Positions 33,362 through 45,953 are shown, counted from the first letter of the stretch. The stretch is 64,000 bases of DNA from Cyathus striatus (GCA_025738555.1 JAOVFP010000003.1:1178001-1242000); one strand, 5' to 3'. A program made the numbers and translations. Notes: a model not told the origin generated them from the sequence alone.

Positions 33362-36300
33362 CTATTCTTCGTCTCTTGTTGTCGGTCTCCATAGTGGTAT
33401 GGTCCCTAGTGTCTGTTTGAGGCGTCCTGTTGCGTTGATGAAGCTGGTGAGTGCTGAAAGGTTCTCGGGATCTGCTAGGATAAGACGCAAGGAGATGCTC
33501 CTGCGTCGGTTGGCACATTGTATGAAAAGATGGGCTCTTCGGTTCACATATGCCGGACATCGTAGGAGGAAGTGGTCCACAGTCTCCGGAGAGTTTGTGG
33601 AGCACTTTCCACACATGGGGGAGGGTACTTTGCCTATGCGATGGAGGTGTTTGTTGAGGGTGACGTGCCCTGTGACCAGCTGTGTTATGAGGCTCGTCAA
33701 TTTGCGTGGAAGGTGCAGAAGCAATGTTGAATTAAAGGATGACGACTTAGCTGGAAGGTTACGGCTGACTCGTGGGTGACATGGTGAAGACCGCCAATGT
33801 CTCTCTGCCACTGCTTTGATCTTTTTCTTATGGACTGAGTTTATCGCTGACTTGGAGATGGGGAGGGTTTGTCGAAGTAGGTGTGGTAGCTCCTTGCGTG
33901 GGTGAGAACCCTGTGTGATAGCGCGTTTCGCTTCCTGGTCTGCTACCTCGTTACCTTCAATATCCCAGTGACCTGGGACCCAGCGTAAGGTGACTTCTAC
34001 TTCAGCGCCAACTGCTTCTGTCAACACCGTTAGAAATTCGTCGCAGATATAGTGACCTGGTTGGGGGTAGTGGCTCCCTGCTGCCGAGATTGATGCCTGG
34101 TTGTCAATTGCAAATGTAACTGATGTGAATCCTTCTTGTTTGCTGAGTAGGTGAGCTCCCAGGAGGAGACCGGTGCATTCTGCGCTGAAGACGACATGGT
34201 GTGAGTCTGAGCCGAGAAGATATCTAAGGCGTGCCATCTCCTGTCCTCCTCGATAGAGGATAGCAGATGAACCGATTTGTCCCTTATATCCTGATCCATC
34301 GGTGTAGATTATAATATCTGCCATGTCTGCCTCATCTAATGCTACTGCCGCCTCCTTGTCCTCTGCTATACAGGTTGAAAAGGGGGGAGACCAACTTGGT
34401 GAATGTCGTGTTGGCAAGACTTTCTCCATCTCCCTCGGATTGATCGGATATGCGTGAAAGAGTAGGTGGAGTGGGGAGTTGTGTACTCGTAGCTTCTTCC
34501 GGTTTCGAGCATGTGAGACTATGTTGTTAATGGGATTAGTAGCGGGGAGGGTACAGTAGCGTAGAAGAGCACGGTGTTGACATTGTGCCAATAGAAGATG
34601 AAATGGTAATAAACCTGCCAGAGTATCCAGTGCGTCATTAGGTGTGGACCTTAGTCCTCCTGTAATGAGCAGAGCCGCTTGCCTCTGTAGAGAGCATAGT
34701 TTGGCGATGCCAGTGGTGGATGAAGGGCGGGAGAGATCTGGAGGAGTGAGAAAGAGATCAGCCGCATATAGAATTCGAGGAACAGCTTGTGAGATATATA
34801 AGCGTTTGATACATGCTCCCGATGCACCTTTGGATGGTCGGGCTAGCCGTGCCACTTGTTGTATCCATCGTTGACCCTTGGCCAAGACAGCAGCATGCTG
34901 GGGACCCCATCAGAGTTCGTTGTCAAACACCACACCCAAAAAGCGGACTGTGGGTGTGGATGGTATAACTCTTCCCCTAAGCTCCATAGCTGGGCGTGGA
35001 GCTGGAATGGTGCGCCGCCGTTGGCTCTCTGTACGACCAAAATATCGAAGAAGAGATGTGTCACGAACTCGACGTCTCGTGAAATCGCAGAGCTGAAATT
35101 TTTCAATCCCAAACTCGCAATTGTGGACATGTGCCCAATCTAAAACCCCACCCTCTCGTGTCATGGCTGAGTGTATGGCTCGGTGTGTCTCTTGAAAAGA
35201 GTGACCAGTGTAAAGTAATGACGAATCGTCAACGAAAAGGACAGATAGGTTAGCATCTCGAGTGACCTCTATCAAGCCTGCGTTATAGATTAAAAACAGA
35301 ATGGATGAGCTCGAGTTGCCTTGATCCAAGCCGGAATCCAGCTTGATCTCCTCTGATACGAAGTCATCGTATACCATGGTTGTGCTCCGAGGAGCATGCG
35401 CGCGTTTCAACCATTCTATCAGGTCTGGAGGGATCCCTCGCAGACGTAATTCGTGATAGAGGCGGTCCAGTGATACACTGGGGAACGCCCCCTTAACGTC
35501 AAGGCTTAACATAGAAGCCACCTCCCCCCGCCGCCAAGCAGCCTTAACTGCATATGCCATCAATTGGAGGGAGTCGGTCGTCGCCCACCAAGATGATTGG
35601 CTGGTAGGAGTGCGCATCGTTCTGACATGACGGTGAGTTCCTCTGCCACACAGCTATTGAGGAGCCGTGCCAATCCGTCAGATAGAACGATCGGTCTCCA
35701 TGAGGATGGGGAGGAATAGTCTGCCTTACCCAGCTTCCTTAGTACCAGGGTCTCAGTACGAGCCCATGAAGCTGGGAAATGCTGTAACGAGACTGTAGCT
35801 CGGAACATTGGGCCCAGGTATGGTATAAGGATATCACCGCACTCCTTTATTACCACATTGGGAATGGAGTCTGGTCGAGTAGCTTTGGTGGGATTAACCC
35901 GGCTGATTGCTCGTCTTATCTGCTCATCGGTGAAGTTAGTGAACTCCCAAGCTGGAGCTGGGTACTCTGTATCCTCAGGGGGTGCAGCCGCCGCTGTGCC
36001 TGGGGGAAAGAACACTTCTTTAAACATCTGACACTTCGCCTCGTTCGTATGTGCCATATCCTGCACCCTCTTGGTAACTGGGTCACGTTTAACCAAGTTG
36101 GGTATCCGTGCCCGCCCACTGTCAGTGTCTGATGCCGTGACCACTCTGCCTGCCTCCCAGATTGTAGAGTCCGTCAGACTCTCCAGGTAGCTGAGCCAGG
36201 TCTTATCCTTCGCCTCCTCAACCTTACTTGCATAGAGTCGAGTAGCTACTCGTGCCTCCTCATGACATCCATGGTTAGGTTGACGTCGTAGTCGATAGGC

Positions 36301-37401
36301 TTTTCGAGCTAGTCGTACCTTGACCCGCTTAAGGTCTGCTAATTCAGTGTTCCACCATCGCTTGGTATGTGGGGATATCCGAATTAGTGGAACATTGTCT
36401 GTGATAGTCCTTGAGACTATGTCGCTGAAGACTGTCAGGCCCAAGTCGAATTCTTCCACTGACAAGAATTCAGCTTGTGGTGGGTTAGCCTGTAATCTGG
36501 CCTCTAAATCCTCCCGAAATTCATTCCAGTTTACCTTTTTGAAGTTACGCCGTGGGCGTCCCTTTGCTACCTGTGTGGAGGCCATCAGTTTTGTAATGAT
36601 AGGGAAATGATCTACTCGCGGAGGGCGGAATGCCGGTGCTGTGGTGCAGAGGATAACTCAATCCATAAGTTCTTCACTGAGGAACACTTGGTCTACTCGT
36701 GTCAAGTTCTTTGTGTTGAATGCCTCCAAGGTGGGGATGTCCTTTGGGAGTGCCATTTGCAGCTGGTATCGTGCTAGTAGATGGAGCAAAGGCTGTGTGA
36801 GTTGCAGGGCCCGGTTAGTGAAGAGGTGATGATTGCGTTCTTCATCCCATAGGGGATGATGGCGGTTGAAATCTCCCAGCCACATGAAGTGCCTTGTTTC
36901 CCCTGCCTGCATAGGCTGAGAATTGATGTCTCGCATGGCGGAGACAATAGGGCGCAATGCATCATTATGTGTGCATGCCAAATAAATATTAAAAATAAAA
37001 AGAATCCGTCCCCCATTCAAGTGGAGACGAATTGCGGTAACGTCAGAAGAATGCACTGGAACTTCAGCCCAGGCATTAGTAGAAACCGAAGTGTTGACCA
37101 GCAACAGTGAGCGAGCCGCCCGCCCTTCAGGCGCTCGCGCTGATGGGTAAACTGGTCGCCAATAATGATTGGCCCTAGATTTACCATTAAACCCTATATA
37201 GGGTTCTTGCACCACACATATGTCATACTCAGTCTGTCCCAAGGTCACCAATAAGTCTTGGTGCCCTAATAGAGAGCTGTTCACGTTCTGTTGCCAGAAC
37301 CTGAGCTCCCACTGTGACTCATCATCCTGGTTGTTGTCACTCATTAAGAGGACGCAACCCTGGCCTGCGACTCTTCTCCCTCCTCCATTTCGCCTGCCCA
37401 A
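33362..37401 (-). pseudogene. LINE ORF2 (endonuclease, reverse transcriptase, RNase H)
   Basis: Minus strand. Endonuclease: VVQEPYIG, WLGDFNRHHPLWDEE, RVDQVFLS. Reverse transcriptase: LDVKGAFPSVS, LDQGNSSSS, LFVDDSSLLY. RNase H: IIYTDGSGYKGQ, SAECTGLLLG, WVPGHWDIEGNEVADQ. A C-terminal CGKC...HFLLRC finger follows. Lesions: TGA at 36658-36660, a frameshift near 35585 between endonuclease-linker and reverse transcriptase, and TGA at 34910-34912. Translation may start at 37401 or at the ATG that overlaps the ORF1 stop. Confidence 0.93.
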
Positions 37402-39287
37402 GAGCAGGTTGGAGGGAGTTCAGATGCCCGAGAGGAAGGGCGGGATCTGGACACATATCCATCCAAAGTGCCATGCTGCAATCCATGTGCTCTCTCCGTC
37501 AGAGGATCCTGTGAGGAGCCAGTAGGCCGACCTGCATATGACCCTGATGGGGCTGGCATGGCTCGTCTGGCCATTGCATTGTCTGCAGGCCTCCTAGCTG
37601 TAACGGCCTGAGACCGTGGCTGTGAAGAGGGTGGGGGTGGGGGCCCCATCATTCGCGCTGTAGCTGTGGGCTCAGTATGTGTAATAGGAGGGTTATCAGT
37701 CTGCAAAGAAGGGATGCGATTTATGCGGATAGGATGTGCTGCTGCAGCCCAAGCTGAGCCTGATATTCCCCATGGCGCTTTACGGACTGCCATTTTCCAG
37801 GTTCCAGGGTCACTGGAGGGGAAACCAACATACTTTGCCATATCTGAGTGGTTGTAGAAAACCCAAAGCCTGCGGGCGAAGATTGCACATGAGCGTGCCG
37901 CTGCTCCGTGACCCTTCAGGCCACAATTTGCGCAGTGGTGAGTGGAGAAATCCCCGTTAGGGATTGTGCACATGGTTGTGGTATGAGGGCCTGCACAACG
38001 TGCACAGATAGGAGTAGTGGCCTTGCACTCTCTCACAAAATGTCCAAAGCGCTGGCAGTGAAGGCATCGGGTGGGTTCTGGGAGGAATTTCCGCACTCGT
38101 ACCCTTGCCCCTTCAACAACCATATCGTTAAATATAGCATGGTTAGCACTCTTTTGGTCAAAAAAAGCGAATAAAAAATGAGCGAATCGTTGTCCCTGCT
38201 TCCAGAAGCCTGGGTCCTTGAGGGGCTTAGCCTCGGTTATGGAGCCCAATTTTAGCCCACTGGCCTCCTCAATGTCGTCAAAGACAGTGGATGGTGTGGG
38301 GTGGAAGGAGGTAGGAACGAATTCAGCAACAACAGAAAATAGGGAGAGATTGGGGGTGGACAAGCCGTCAAAGTGAGATATGAATGATGTCATCACTCCT
38401 TTCCCCTTCAGCCATCCCGCTGTGTGTTCTGAGTTAGCCTCGAGAATAATCTGACTCCCCGTGCGGTGGGCAGCCACAATATGTGCCCCTTCAGGGCATG
38501 GGGGAGTGGATTCTGAGATCCCGTTCAATGCCAAGTTGGCCTTCACTACCCACTCGCGTGGGGTAAGATTACCCAAATCGTTGGGATCAGAACAGTGCGG
38601 ATTAGCAAGTTTAATAGGGACTTGGATATCTCATAGCGTGGCAGCTCGAATAGCGCTCGAATGCGGAGCCGCAGCTGTAGCCAACACATTGGCATACGTT
38701 GAGCGACTCATGGGAGAGTCTGGGGCTCCTCCCTCCAACTGAGTTGACATGGACCCCATGGCACCCTCCTCTAGACGGTGCACTAGCGTGGAAGTCCGAG
38801 ATTGACTAACCTCAAGCCTTTTTAATGTCTGGTCGAGTCGCTCCATTCAGCTATCCAACACAGTTTGTGTTTTTGCCGCTATAACGTCGAACACTTTATC
38901 CTCCAGCAGCGCAGCCACTGCCCTAATGATTGAGCCATACTTACCTCGGTTTGCTGCTGGTAGTTGAGCAGCCACCTGATTGAGAATTGTGCATGCCGTC
39001 GATACGTTCAATCCGCTTCCTAATTCCAGATAGCTTCCTTGGTGGAGAACATCCTGAGCCTCCTGTGGAGACATCTGCGGCAGTAGTTTTTCCGAGGCTT
39101 TGTTCGGAGCTGTCTTGGATCTTGTCTGCTGAGTGCTGGTTGTTAACTCTATTGCTGAGGTCTGTCCATTTGTGGCCGACGAAGATGGGCGTCTGTGTGT
39201 CGCCGAGGTGCATGCTGACAGGGGGGGTTGTGGCGTTGGTCGGGGTGTCTTTCCTCCGGCGTCTATCCGTGGTGGGGGCTGTGTCAT
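37344..39287 (-). pseudogene. LINE ORF1 (Gag-like, three CCHC knuckles)
   Basis: One frame of 648 codons from the ATG at 39287, interrupted by TGA at 38847-38849 and 38631-38633. The C-terminal half holds CLHCQRFGHFVREC, CARCAGPHTTTMC and CANCGLKGHGAAARSC. Both stops sit where an arginine CGA codon would be one transition away. It would form the RNA-binding particle. Its TAA stop overlaps an ORF2 ATG as TAATG. Confidence 0.9.
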
Positions 39288-40408
39288 ACCGGTACCGTTC
39301 GAAAGCTGCGATCGCGTAGAGCCAGAAGAAAGCAGAGGTATAATGATAAGAGGAAGTGTAGAGCGAGGGCGTCGTGAACGACATCCAGCTCAGAGAAAAT
39401 TTACCGTGGGAAATGTTGTGATGATGGTGGTTACTCCAGTCCGACCGCTTGAACGTCACGCTCCCTATCTGTACATCGTGTGAAACAATATTTGTGGCTT
39501 ATCTCTTGCTTATCTCCCTCATCTTAGGGCTGCCAACCATACCGTAACAGGTTACGGCTGTATTTTGAAAACCGTTTACGGTACGGGTGAAAGCACGGCC
39601 GTAAACGGTTTACGGTTAGATATAATAGGTTTTCACCACTTTCTCGTTTGAAATCGTCAACTAGCAAATGCTACAGTGATCTTACACCAGAAAATATTTC
39701 ATTTTTCACCGAATTGGCATTGAACACCAGTATATACCAAATTTTATGTATAATCGCAAAACCTATGACTGAATAGCATGATTTGTAATTATAAATTTCA
39801 AAGGCATTTGCTTGATACGAGCTCTAGCTTTAGTCCTGTAGCTGTCTTACAAATGAAGGATAAGGCAGCGCGTTGAGAGAACATTAATATATTTGTGAGT
39901 GACTTCGAACTAACTGATAGCATGTCCTTTCTTATCTCATGTTACCTCTGTCTCGTCGACTTTGGGTTCTCTACAAGTCGGAGGAAGCACGTTGGCATGT
40001 AAAATATGCTCCAGCCTCCTTCAATAGCCTTTATTACTGTACCTACTTACCGACTTGACATCTATAGTTGGTTAGATCACAGGCCTATATCTCTGGAGAC
40101 CCTGTGAGCTCTCAGTGCCCTCAAAATGAACTTGATAAGCTGCTAGCTTCCTCCACTTTCCTTAGTACTTCCTCCACAACTGGGATTAATTCCACGAAAG
40201 GCCTTCAAAAACGAAGCAAAAGGAGGGGGAAATGATAGGGAATGCGCCGCGTTAATGCGGGGACACGTCGCCATTGTGTACTCGTCACGGTATGTCACGC
40301 CGGACTTGCAAAATCGCGCGCGACTTCTCTTTTAGGCAGGTGCACTGCCACCTTCACCTTCACCTTCACCTTTCCCAGCTCAACTTTGACTGCAGCTAAT
40401 GACATCTA

Positions 40409-40738
40409 GCGTAGTCGAACAAACATAAAATCGACGTTCCAAGAATTTTTGAAATTGCACTAAGACATACTTCTGACTACCTAGCGCTGAACGAAAGCAC
40501 TATGTAAAATTCGAACTAAGTAGAGCACATTCGAACGAGTCTCCTATCATATTCAAATACCTTTTATGCAAAACCTACAACTTGCGGAATTTCCCCATCC
40601 AAACTGTCCATGGTACTGAGTATCTCGAGGACAATGCAACTCGGCTTTACAGTAGCTTATCTTCGAGTCGTCGTATTAAGCCCATTAGGATAAGACGCCT
40701 ACATTGTATGTAATGAATTGATAGTGCCATCATTGTTA
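40409..40738 (+). repeat. Direct repeat flanking receptor segment, left copy
   Basis: About 330 bases, ~90% like 44865-45210 (shared gaacaaacataaaatcgacg, ctgagtatctcgaggacaat). Its right part is homologous to block A near 20440. Confidence 0.85.
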
Positions 40739-41008
40739 TTTCAAATATGTGACTCACACACGTGCAGTCATAGTGTCACACTCACTAAGTATGTATTGAC
40801 AATGTGTCACTACCTAGGCGCCTAGGCCCTCAGACAGTCACTAAGTACTTACTAGTAATACTATGTAGCACTCGAGAGTCGAGAGCAGTCACTCCGACGT
40901 TCTTAAGTTTTAGTTACCTACCTGATGATTGATCTTGCGCCATTCCCAAGTTCTCCGGATCCTTGCATTCATCTACCTCGAGCGACGTAGGTTTCTAAGT
41001 TCTAACGT

Positions 41009-42380
41009 CATCACTAAATTTTGGAGCAACTCGCGAGCGGTTATAATCCATCGTAATGTGCCACATTTAACGTGATGCACCACAATCTCATAATCACATT
41101 ATAACCAATCGTAACGAATCTTGAGTTATCCCTAACTTAATAATTCTGGGTGGTGTATTATAATCTAATCTGTGGTTGTATTTTATTCACAACTCCTGGT
41201 AAGATATGGAGTATATTATAACACTACTACATAGTTAAATGCACTTTGCAATGGTAAGAGATTCACACATAGCAATCATGATTTATACCAACAATACGTA
41301 GTGATTACTATTGTCAATGATGAATATGTGAAAGCATAACATCTGATTTTATTTATTATTTGACTACTATATACAAGCATTGTAATCTAAGTATGTAACG
41401 ACAGTAGTAGTAATTACTAGTGCAGTTTACGTAAGTAACTTACATCCAACTTACATCACACCGGTAGATAATTGGTAGAGATAAGAAGAATAAAGGGATT
41501 ACGTACTTATTGAAGGTACTTACCAAGTTTTCAAGTCGGGGCTATAGCTGGGTTGCTAATCCTTTCAATGCACGTTGAATCCTGCCTGCTTATATGCTTT
41601 TCGATGTGGAGTACGCTTACAAATACTCCGGTCACGGAGCTAGAGGTGGGGCTCGGAGTATGCACGCACTGTCACACTCCTCAAAACCCTCGGTAAATTT
41701 GGAGTCGGTGATGTCATGCATAACTGATGCTTTAGGCCGTTCACATCTTCAAAGTTCAAAGTACATACTTGCAGTTGCGGGGGAGTACATATGTAAATTT
41801 AGCATACATATTTTGTGCGATGAGATATACGACTCAGATGATGAAGTAGAAGCGGATGGAATGGATTTCGAAGTGCATGATGCATCTGACAATGAAGAAT
41901 CTGTTAGCGGGGAATCTGACTTCGATGATGGTTATGCAAGCCTGTAGCAGTGTTTCCGGGTTCCCTAAAGTATGATTATATTCTATTTCCTATTCAACTT
42001 TTTATCAATGTTATCCTTTTCGTGTTGTTGTTTGTAATGCAAATTATAGTAAACTGTCCGCTACGACGAGTACATGCATGTGTTGGGAACAATTATAATG
42101 TGGATGTCATAATGATTGGATACTCATCAGTGATTATACTACTGTTGCAACGATTACAAAATTATCCTGATACTACTACATTACTGTTATCTTATGATAA
42201 TCCTTATCTACTAGGAACAGTAGCTCGCAATAACAGTATATTGTAGTGTGTAACTTACAATATCATATCATAATTGCGAGGAGCTCACAACATCTTATAA
42301 TAACTCGCTAGTTGGAGTAATCTGATCTTCTGATCGTGAGACACATAACTATTGGCGAGATATTCATTGATTTACTGATG
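41009..42380. mobile_element. Insertion defined by empty site, short-TIR element
   Basis: Absent from the inverted copy (empty site near 59938-59950). Ends CATCACTAAAT / ATTTACTGATG form 11-base inverted repeats with one mismatch; a GT dinucleotide lies on each side. Subterminal ttataatc-type words repeat. The only open frame (41594-41947) has an acidic C-terminus (EIYDSDDEVEAD) and no transposase signature. Class unknown. Confidence 0.65.
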
Positions 42381-42685
42381 GTGGAGCGTGGTTCTTATAG
42401 CTACTGAAACGATGAAAGTTCCAATTATTTACTGATCAACTACCAACGATATTTTTAGAGAAGAGCCATTGTTCCCCGCTCAACTGCAACTCAGAGGCAA
42501 TCAGAGGCAATACATCACTCACACATTGACATGTGTCTAAGTATCAATGTCATTAGCCGCTTAAACCTCCATTAACAGCTGATCTATGCGGTATTTTTCC
42601 CATTATTGAAGGAAACATTGAATGCTTACAGGTATAGTATACAAATGTACTTGAAAGATATCGAGAGTTGGATTCTTTTATTATA

Positions 42686-42991
42686 TCACATGTAGAAGGG
42701 AAGGTAGTGTCTACACCAGAGGTTAGACCATGTGCCGGCACCGAGTTCACAGCCCAAATAGGTGTCTGCGAACAAATGATCGAAGACGCTGTTAAAAATC
42801 CAGAGCACCGGAACTTTCCCAGCAGTCTCCCTATACATGCGAATATTCCCAAAACCAGCGACGCTCATATACTCAACTTGATGATTATCTTGTCTTGTCA
42901 AGATAGCTGTGGAGACTCCCTCAGCATCATTGGAATACTTGATATGCTTAAAGGTTAGCGTTTGCTTAGCATCTAGCATCAGGCAATACAT
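42686..42991 (-). CDS. Small open frame divergent from the receptor gene, unknown
   Basis: 101 residues on the minus strand, its ATG only ~64 bases from the receptor ATG. The inverted copy has a similar frame at 59435-59617, but a one-base insertion in an A-run near 59423 and a 7-base deletion near its start break it. No family recognised; a remnant or non-coding conservation is possible. Confidence 0.3.
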   Translation of the reverse strand: MYCLMLDAKQTLTFKHIKYSNDAEGVSTAILTRQDNHQVEYMSVAGFGNIRMYRETAGKVPVLWIFNSVFDHLFADTYLGCELGAGTWSNLWCRHYLPFYM

Positions 42992-43054
42992 AAGAAGCCG
43001 TTGGACCGCCCTGAAGGGCCTGAACGTTTATTTCCCCCTCCCTGAGCTCTGCAT

Positions 43055-44762
43055 ATGTCAGTTACAACACCGCAAAATGCGTTCACCTTGACTGATGCAG
43101 ATATAAACCTCTCGTAAGTATTCTCTTGTGCAAGTATAATATGACATCGTTCGTTTTTCTTATATTTCACAGCGCCATTTTAGCTTTAGCTTGTACAATA
43201 CCTGGAACATGCATATCATTTCTCGCGCTGCTTGCGTACTCGGTCGTTGTATGCTTCAAGCGAGCACGACCAAAGCTAGATCGAGTTAGCTTTCGTCTTA
43301 TGGTGTACACTCTCGTGTTCAAGTACGTTGATATTCCCTTCGTGACCCAGCCACCCTGAACCATCTCCTGTCTTTTCCTCTTATAAAGCATATTATTTGG
43401 AATCGCATATGTAGTCACTCCCGCTTCTCCTGGTGTATTGTGTAACTTCGGTGCCTTTGTGGTGAATGTAAGCTATTCTGCTGTTTAGGCGTCAATACAA
43501 TTAACTAATGGAACTACGTCTGGCAGTTTACTCTAAGCTTCTCGACATTCTTCACGACTTGCATTGCCTTAAACCTTCAGTATCTCTCTCTCAGCCTTTA
43601 CCATAATAGGATCGACTAAAAATCTATTAGATTAGTATTAGTTCACGGCGTTAATGGGAAAAAGATGGAGAAATATTATATAGCAGTCACCACGATTCTT
43701 AGTATCGTTTTGAATGTGCCAACCTACGCGGTACATCAATTTGGGTAGGTCTGACAATTTTCTATGCAATATTTCGAGTCAGTTAATACATTATGAAGCT
43801 ACAATGAAGATACCGGAACATGCTGGTACTCAAACACTGATCCCAGGTTGCGCCTCAAATGGATAATCGGAACACAATCATTTTGGATTACATTGGCTGC
43901 TACAGTGGAGACGATATGTTCGTGTGTGGCACTTGGTTGGATATATTATCGCTTTCAGGTATGTATACTTAAATGTCACAAAATTAAACATTCTTATCAG
44001 GACTCAGAGAATTACATCCATTATGATTAAAGTCTCAACGCGAACAAAGTCTCCTCAACTAGAAAAGACACGAATCGGATCTAGCGATAACGTTTTTAGA
44101 TCAGTGATGCTGGTCGCACGGGATAAACGTTATCGCAGAGTGGTTCTTCGAATTGGTAAGAGAAGACTGCATAGACTTGTCAATTTAATGATACCTGAAT
44201 ATAGCTATGTACCCGATTGTATCACTCATCGTTAATTATACCACTGTCATACTCGATTTGAACATGACAGTTCGTGGTTTCCATACGCAACGCGTACGTA
44301 ACGATTTCTTCTTTACTTCTTCAATTAATCACATTCACTGTAAAGGATTTTAACCTCCTCATACTCGATCTAATATTCTACGGGATCCGTCCACTTGCAT
44401 ATGGGATCCTCGCAATCACTGATCCAGTGCGTTGTTGTTATCCTTTCTTTCTCCATTGTCTCACATATTTTTGGCAACAGGCTTTTGTAAATGCTGTCCG
44501 TGAGCTGCGTGGAACAGAAGTGAACCGAAATGGGCATCGCACGAATAGTGAAAGGACGGTCACGCAACTTGATTTTGCGTCAGCTGCTCAGTCCACAGCT
44601 GATGCTCAAGGCGCTGTATCACAGTTCAGTAAGGAACCAACGCATGGTTCGATTATACCGGGTAATGCAGAGGAAAGTGGCGAGTCAAGAACTGAATGTG
44701 TAGAAAGCGGAAGAGGGAGTGTACATGATGAAGATTTATGGAAATTTGAAAGCCAACTTTAA
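43055..44762 (+). CDS. Seven-transmembrane receptor-like protein, copy 1
   Basis: Ten exons: 43055-43113, 43173-43322, 43389-43467, 43527-43579, 43631-43744, 43799-43958, 44008-44155, 44205-44293, 44346-44426 and 44481-44762, giving 404 residues in phase. Helices: ILALACTIPGTCISFLALLA; LMVYTLVFNILFGIAYVV; FSTFFTTCIALNLQLVLVHG; YYIAVTTILSIVLNVP; FWITLAATVETICSCVALGW; IVSLIVNYTTVILDL; ILDLIFYGIRPLAYGILAI. CWYSNTDP lies in an outer loop, a Lys/Arg-rich loop lies between helices 5 and 6, and a polar ~95-residue tail follows. Topology fits fungal GPCR-like receptors; ligand and G-protein coupling are unknown. Copy 2 is at 57546-59253. Confidence 0.8.
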
Positions 44763-44864
44763 GTTACCTGTTATGAATATTAATGTCTTTGTTGTAATTG
44801 TTCAAGGAATATATATATTAAGTTACCGGCTTAATCAAATATGTTTGTTCATCATGCCACATAG

Positions 44865-45210
44865 GTAGCCGAACAAACATAAAATCGACGTTCAAGATTT
44901 TTTGAAATTGCGCAAAGACATACTTCTGACTGTCCAGCGCTGAACGAAAGCACTATGTATGTAAAACTCGAACTAAGTAGAGCGCATTCGAACGAGTCTC
45001 CATGGTCCAAACTTGGAGTCCGCCTATCATATTCAAATACCTTTCATGTAAAACCTGAAATTTCCCCATCCAAACTGTCCATGGTACTGAGTATCTCGAG
45101 GACAATGCAACTCGGCTTTACAGTAGCTTATCTTCGAGTCGTCGTTTAAGCCCATTAGGATAAGACGCCCACATTGTACGTAATGATAGTGCTATCATTG
45201 TTATTTGTAC
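44865..45210 (+). repeat. Direct repeat flanking receptor segment, right copy
   Basis: Starts exactly where homology to the inverted copy at 57444-60165 stops. Confidence 0.85.
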
Positions 45211-45953
45211 TTAGACGCCCAACCAGTCCCCACCAAGTTCCAACGCCCCAACCAATAAGCGACATAATCACCCATGGCACCATCTGGAAAGTCCCACTAC
45301 CCCACAATTGAAACACGCAATATAAAATACGTAACGAAATACATAGAATTCACAATTAAAATTACACTGAAAGATGTGATAGGAAATATGGGAAAGATAT
45401 AACGTTTATTATACGACACTGCTGGTAAACCAATTCCAATTAAACTTGAACTGTATCCCAGTCAAAATTTCAGTTATGTATACTGTTATGGCCTCAAAAA
45501 AAACACATTTCAGGTATATAAATGGATTGCCTTGGACTGCCATTACATCCATCACGATCCGATGCCCGACTGTAATATTTATTACTTAGTACCCAACTTC
45601 TGATCAGGCTATCAACCACTCGACAACTAAGTATTTTTATCTAAGCAACCGTGTTTTCATCTGTTCTCATGAGATATAAATACATCGAATCTAGGCTAAT
45701 AATGCGCATATTCAACCTACTTCTGTAGTACTAGAAAATCACGCTCAGACCTAGGTAGCGCTCACCGCTGATGAACTAGAATTTACTTACGAGATAATTC
45801 TTCGGCTCCTTTCACTATCTTAAACGAAAGGCAAATGCAGGACTTGTCTTCGAGATTCAACTACTTGACCATGAACGCCCACATAACACGAACAAGACCA
45901 TCATCAACTTTAAAGGATGCCAAATGTAAGCCTGACGCAGACAGTCTCACCAC
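45211..45953 (+). repeat. Middle part of the second copy of block A
   Basis: Aligns with 20570-21000 (shared agatgtgataggaaatatg / agatatgataggaaatatg and gagataattcttcggctcct). No gene seen. Confidence 0.65.

Larger units (their letters stand above)
32987..39437 (-). mobile_element. Full-length non-LTR retrotransposon (Tad/I-like LINE), decayed
   Basis: Poly-A tail read as 16 T at 32987-33002; flanked by the 11-base duplication agtccgaccgc (32976-32986, 39438-39448). ORF1 with three zinc knuckles, then ORF2 with apurinic endonuclease, reverse transcriptase and RNase H. The RNase H places it in the I/Tad group. The ~150-base 5' UTR and complete ends indicate a full-length insertion. Four in-frame TGA codons and one frameshift inactivate it. 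A truncated relative is at 12770-12906. Confidence 0.95.
32884..40398. mobile_element. Long-TIR element interrupted by a LINE
   Basis: Inverted repeats of ~97 bases at 32884-32980 and 40302-40398 share gctgcagtcaaagttgagct, an aggtga-type triplet run and agagaagtcgcgcgc. A TA dinucleotide sits at both outer edges, consistent with a Tc1/mariner-like target. Excluding the LINE (32987-39437) about 1.06 kb remains, without a coding frame. The right half also contains a GGGCTGCCAACC sequence at 39527 followed by accgtttacggt palindromes. Confidence 0.7.
40745..44864 (+). repeat. Inverted segmental duplicate, copy 1 (7TM receptor segment)
   Basis: Reverse-complement match to 57444-60165 over all its length apart from a 1.37 kb insertion at 41009-42380. 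Shared outer words: acgtgcagtca on one side, catgccacatag on the other. Confidence 0.9.

Noticed and set aside
32884..40398. Ggtgaa triplet run in the inverted repeats as a minisatellite
   Set aside because: Only about three units, and the same run occurs in both arms, so it belongs to the TIR.
41594..41947. Acidic 117-codon open frame as a genuine gene
   Set aside because: It lies inside an insertion absent from the sister copy and has no conserved motif; kept only as part of the element.
43848..44030. Alternative exon end of receptor copy 1 reading into intron 6
   Set aside because: It meets a stop, whereas the acceptor at 44006-44007 keeps the frame into the next conserved exon in both copies.
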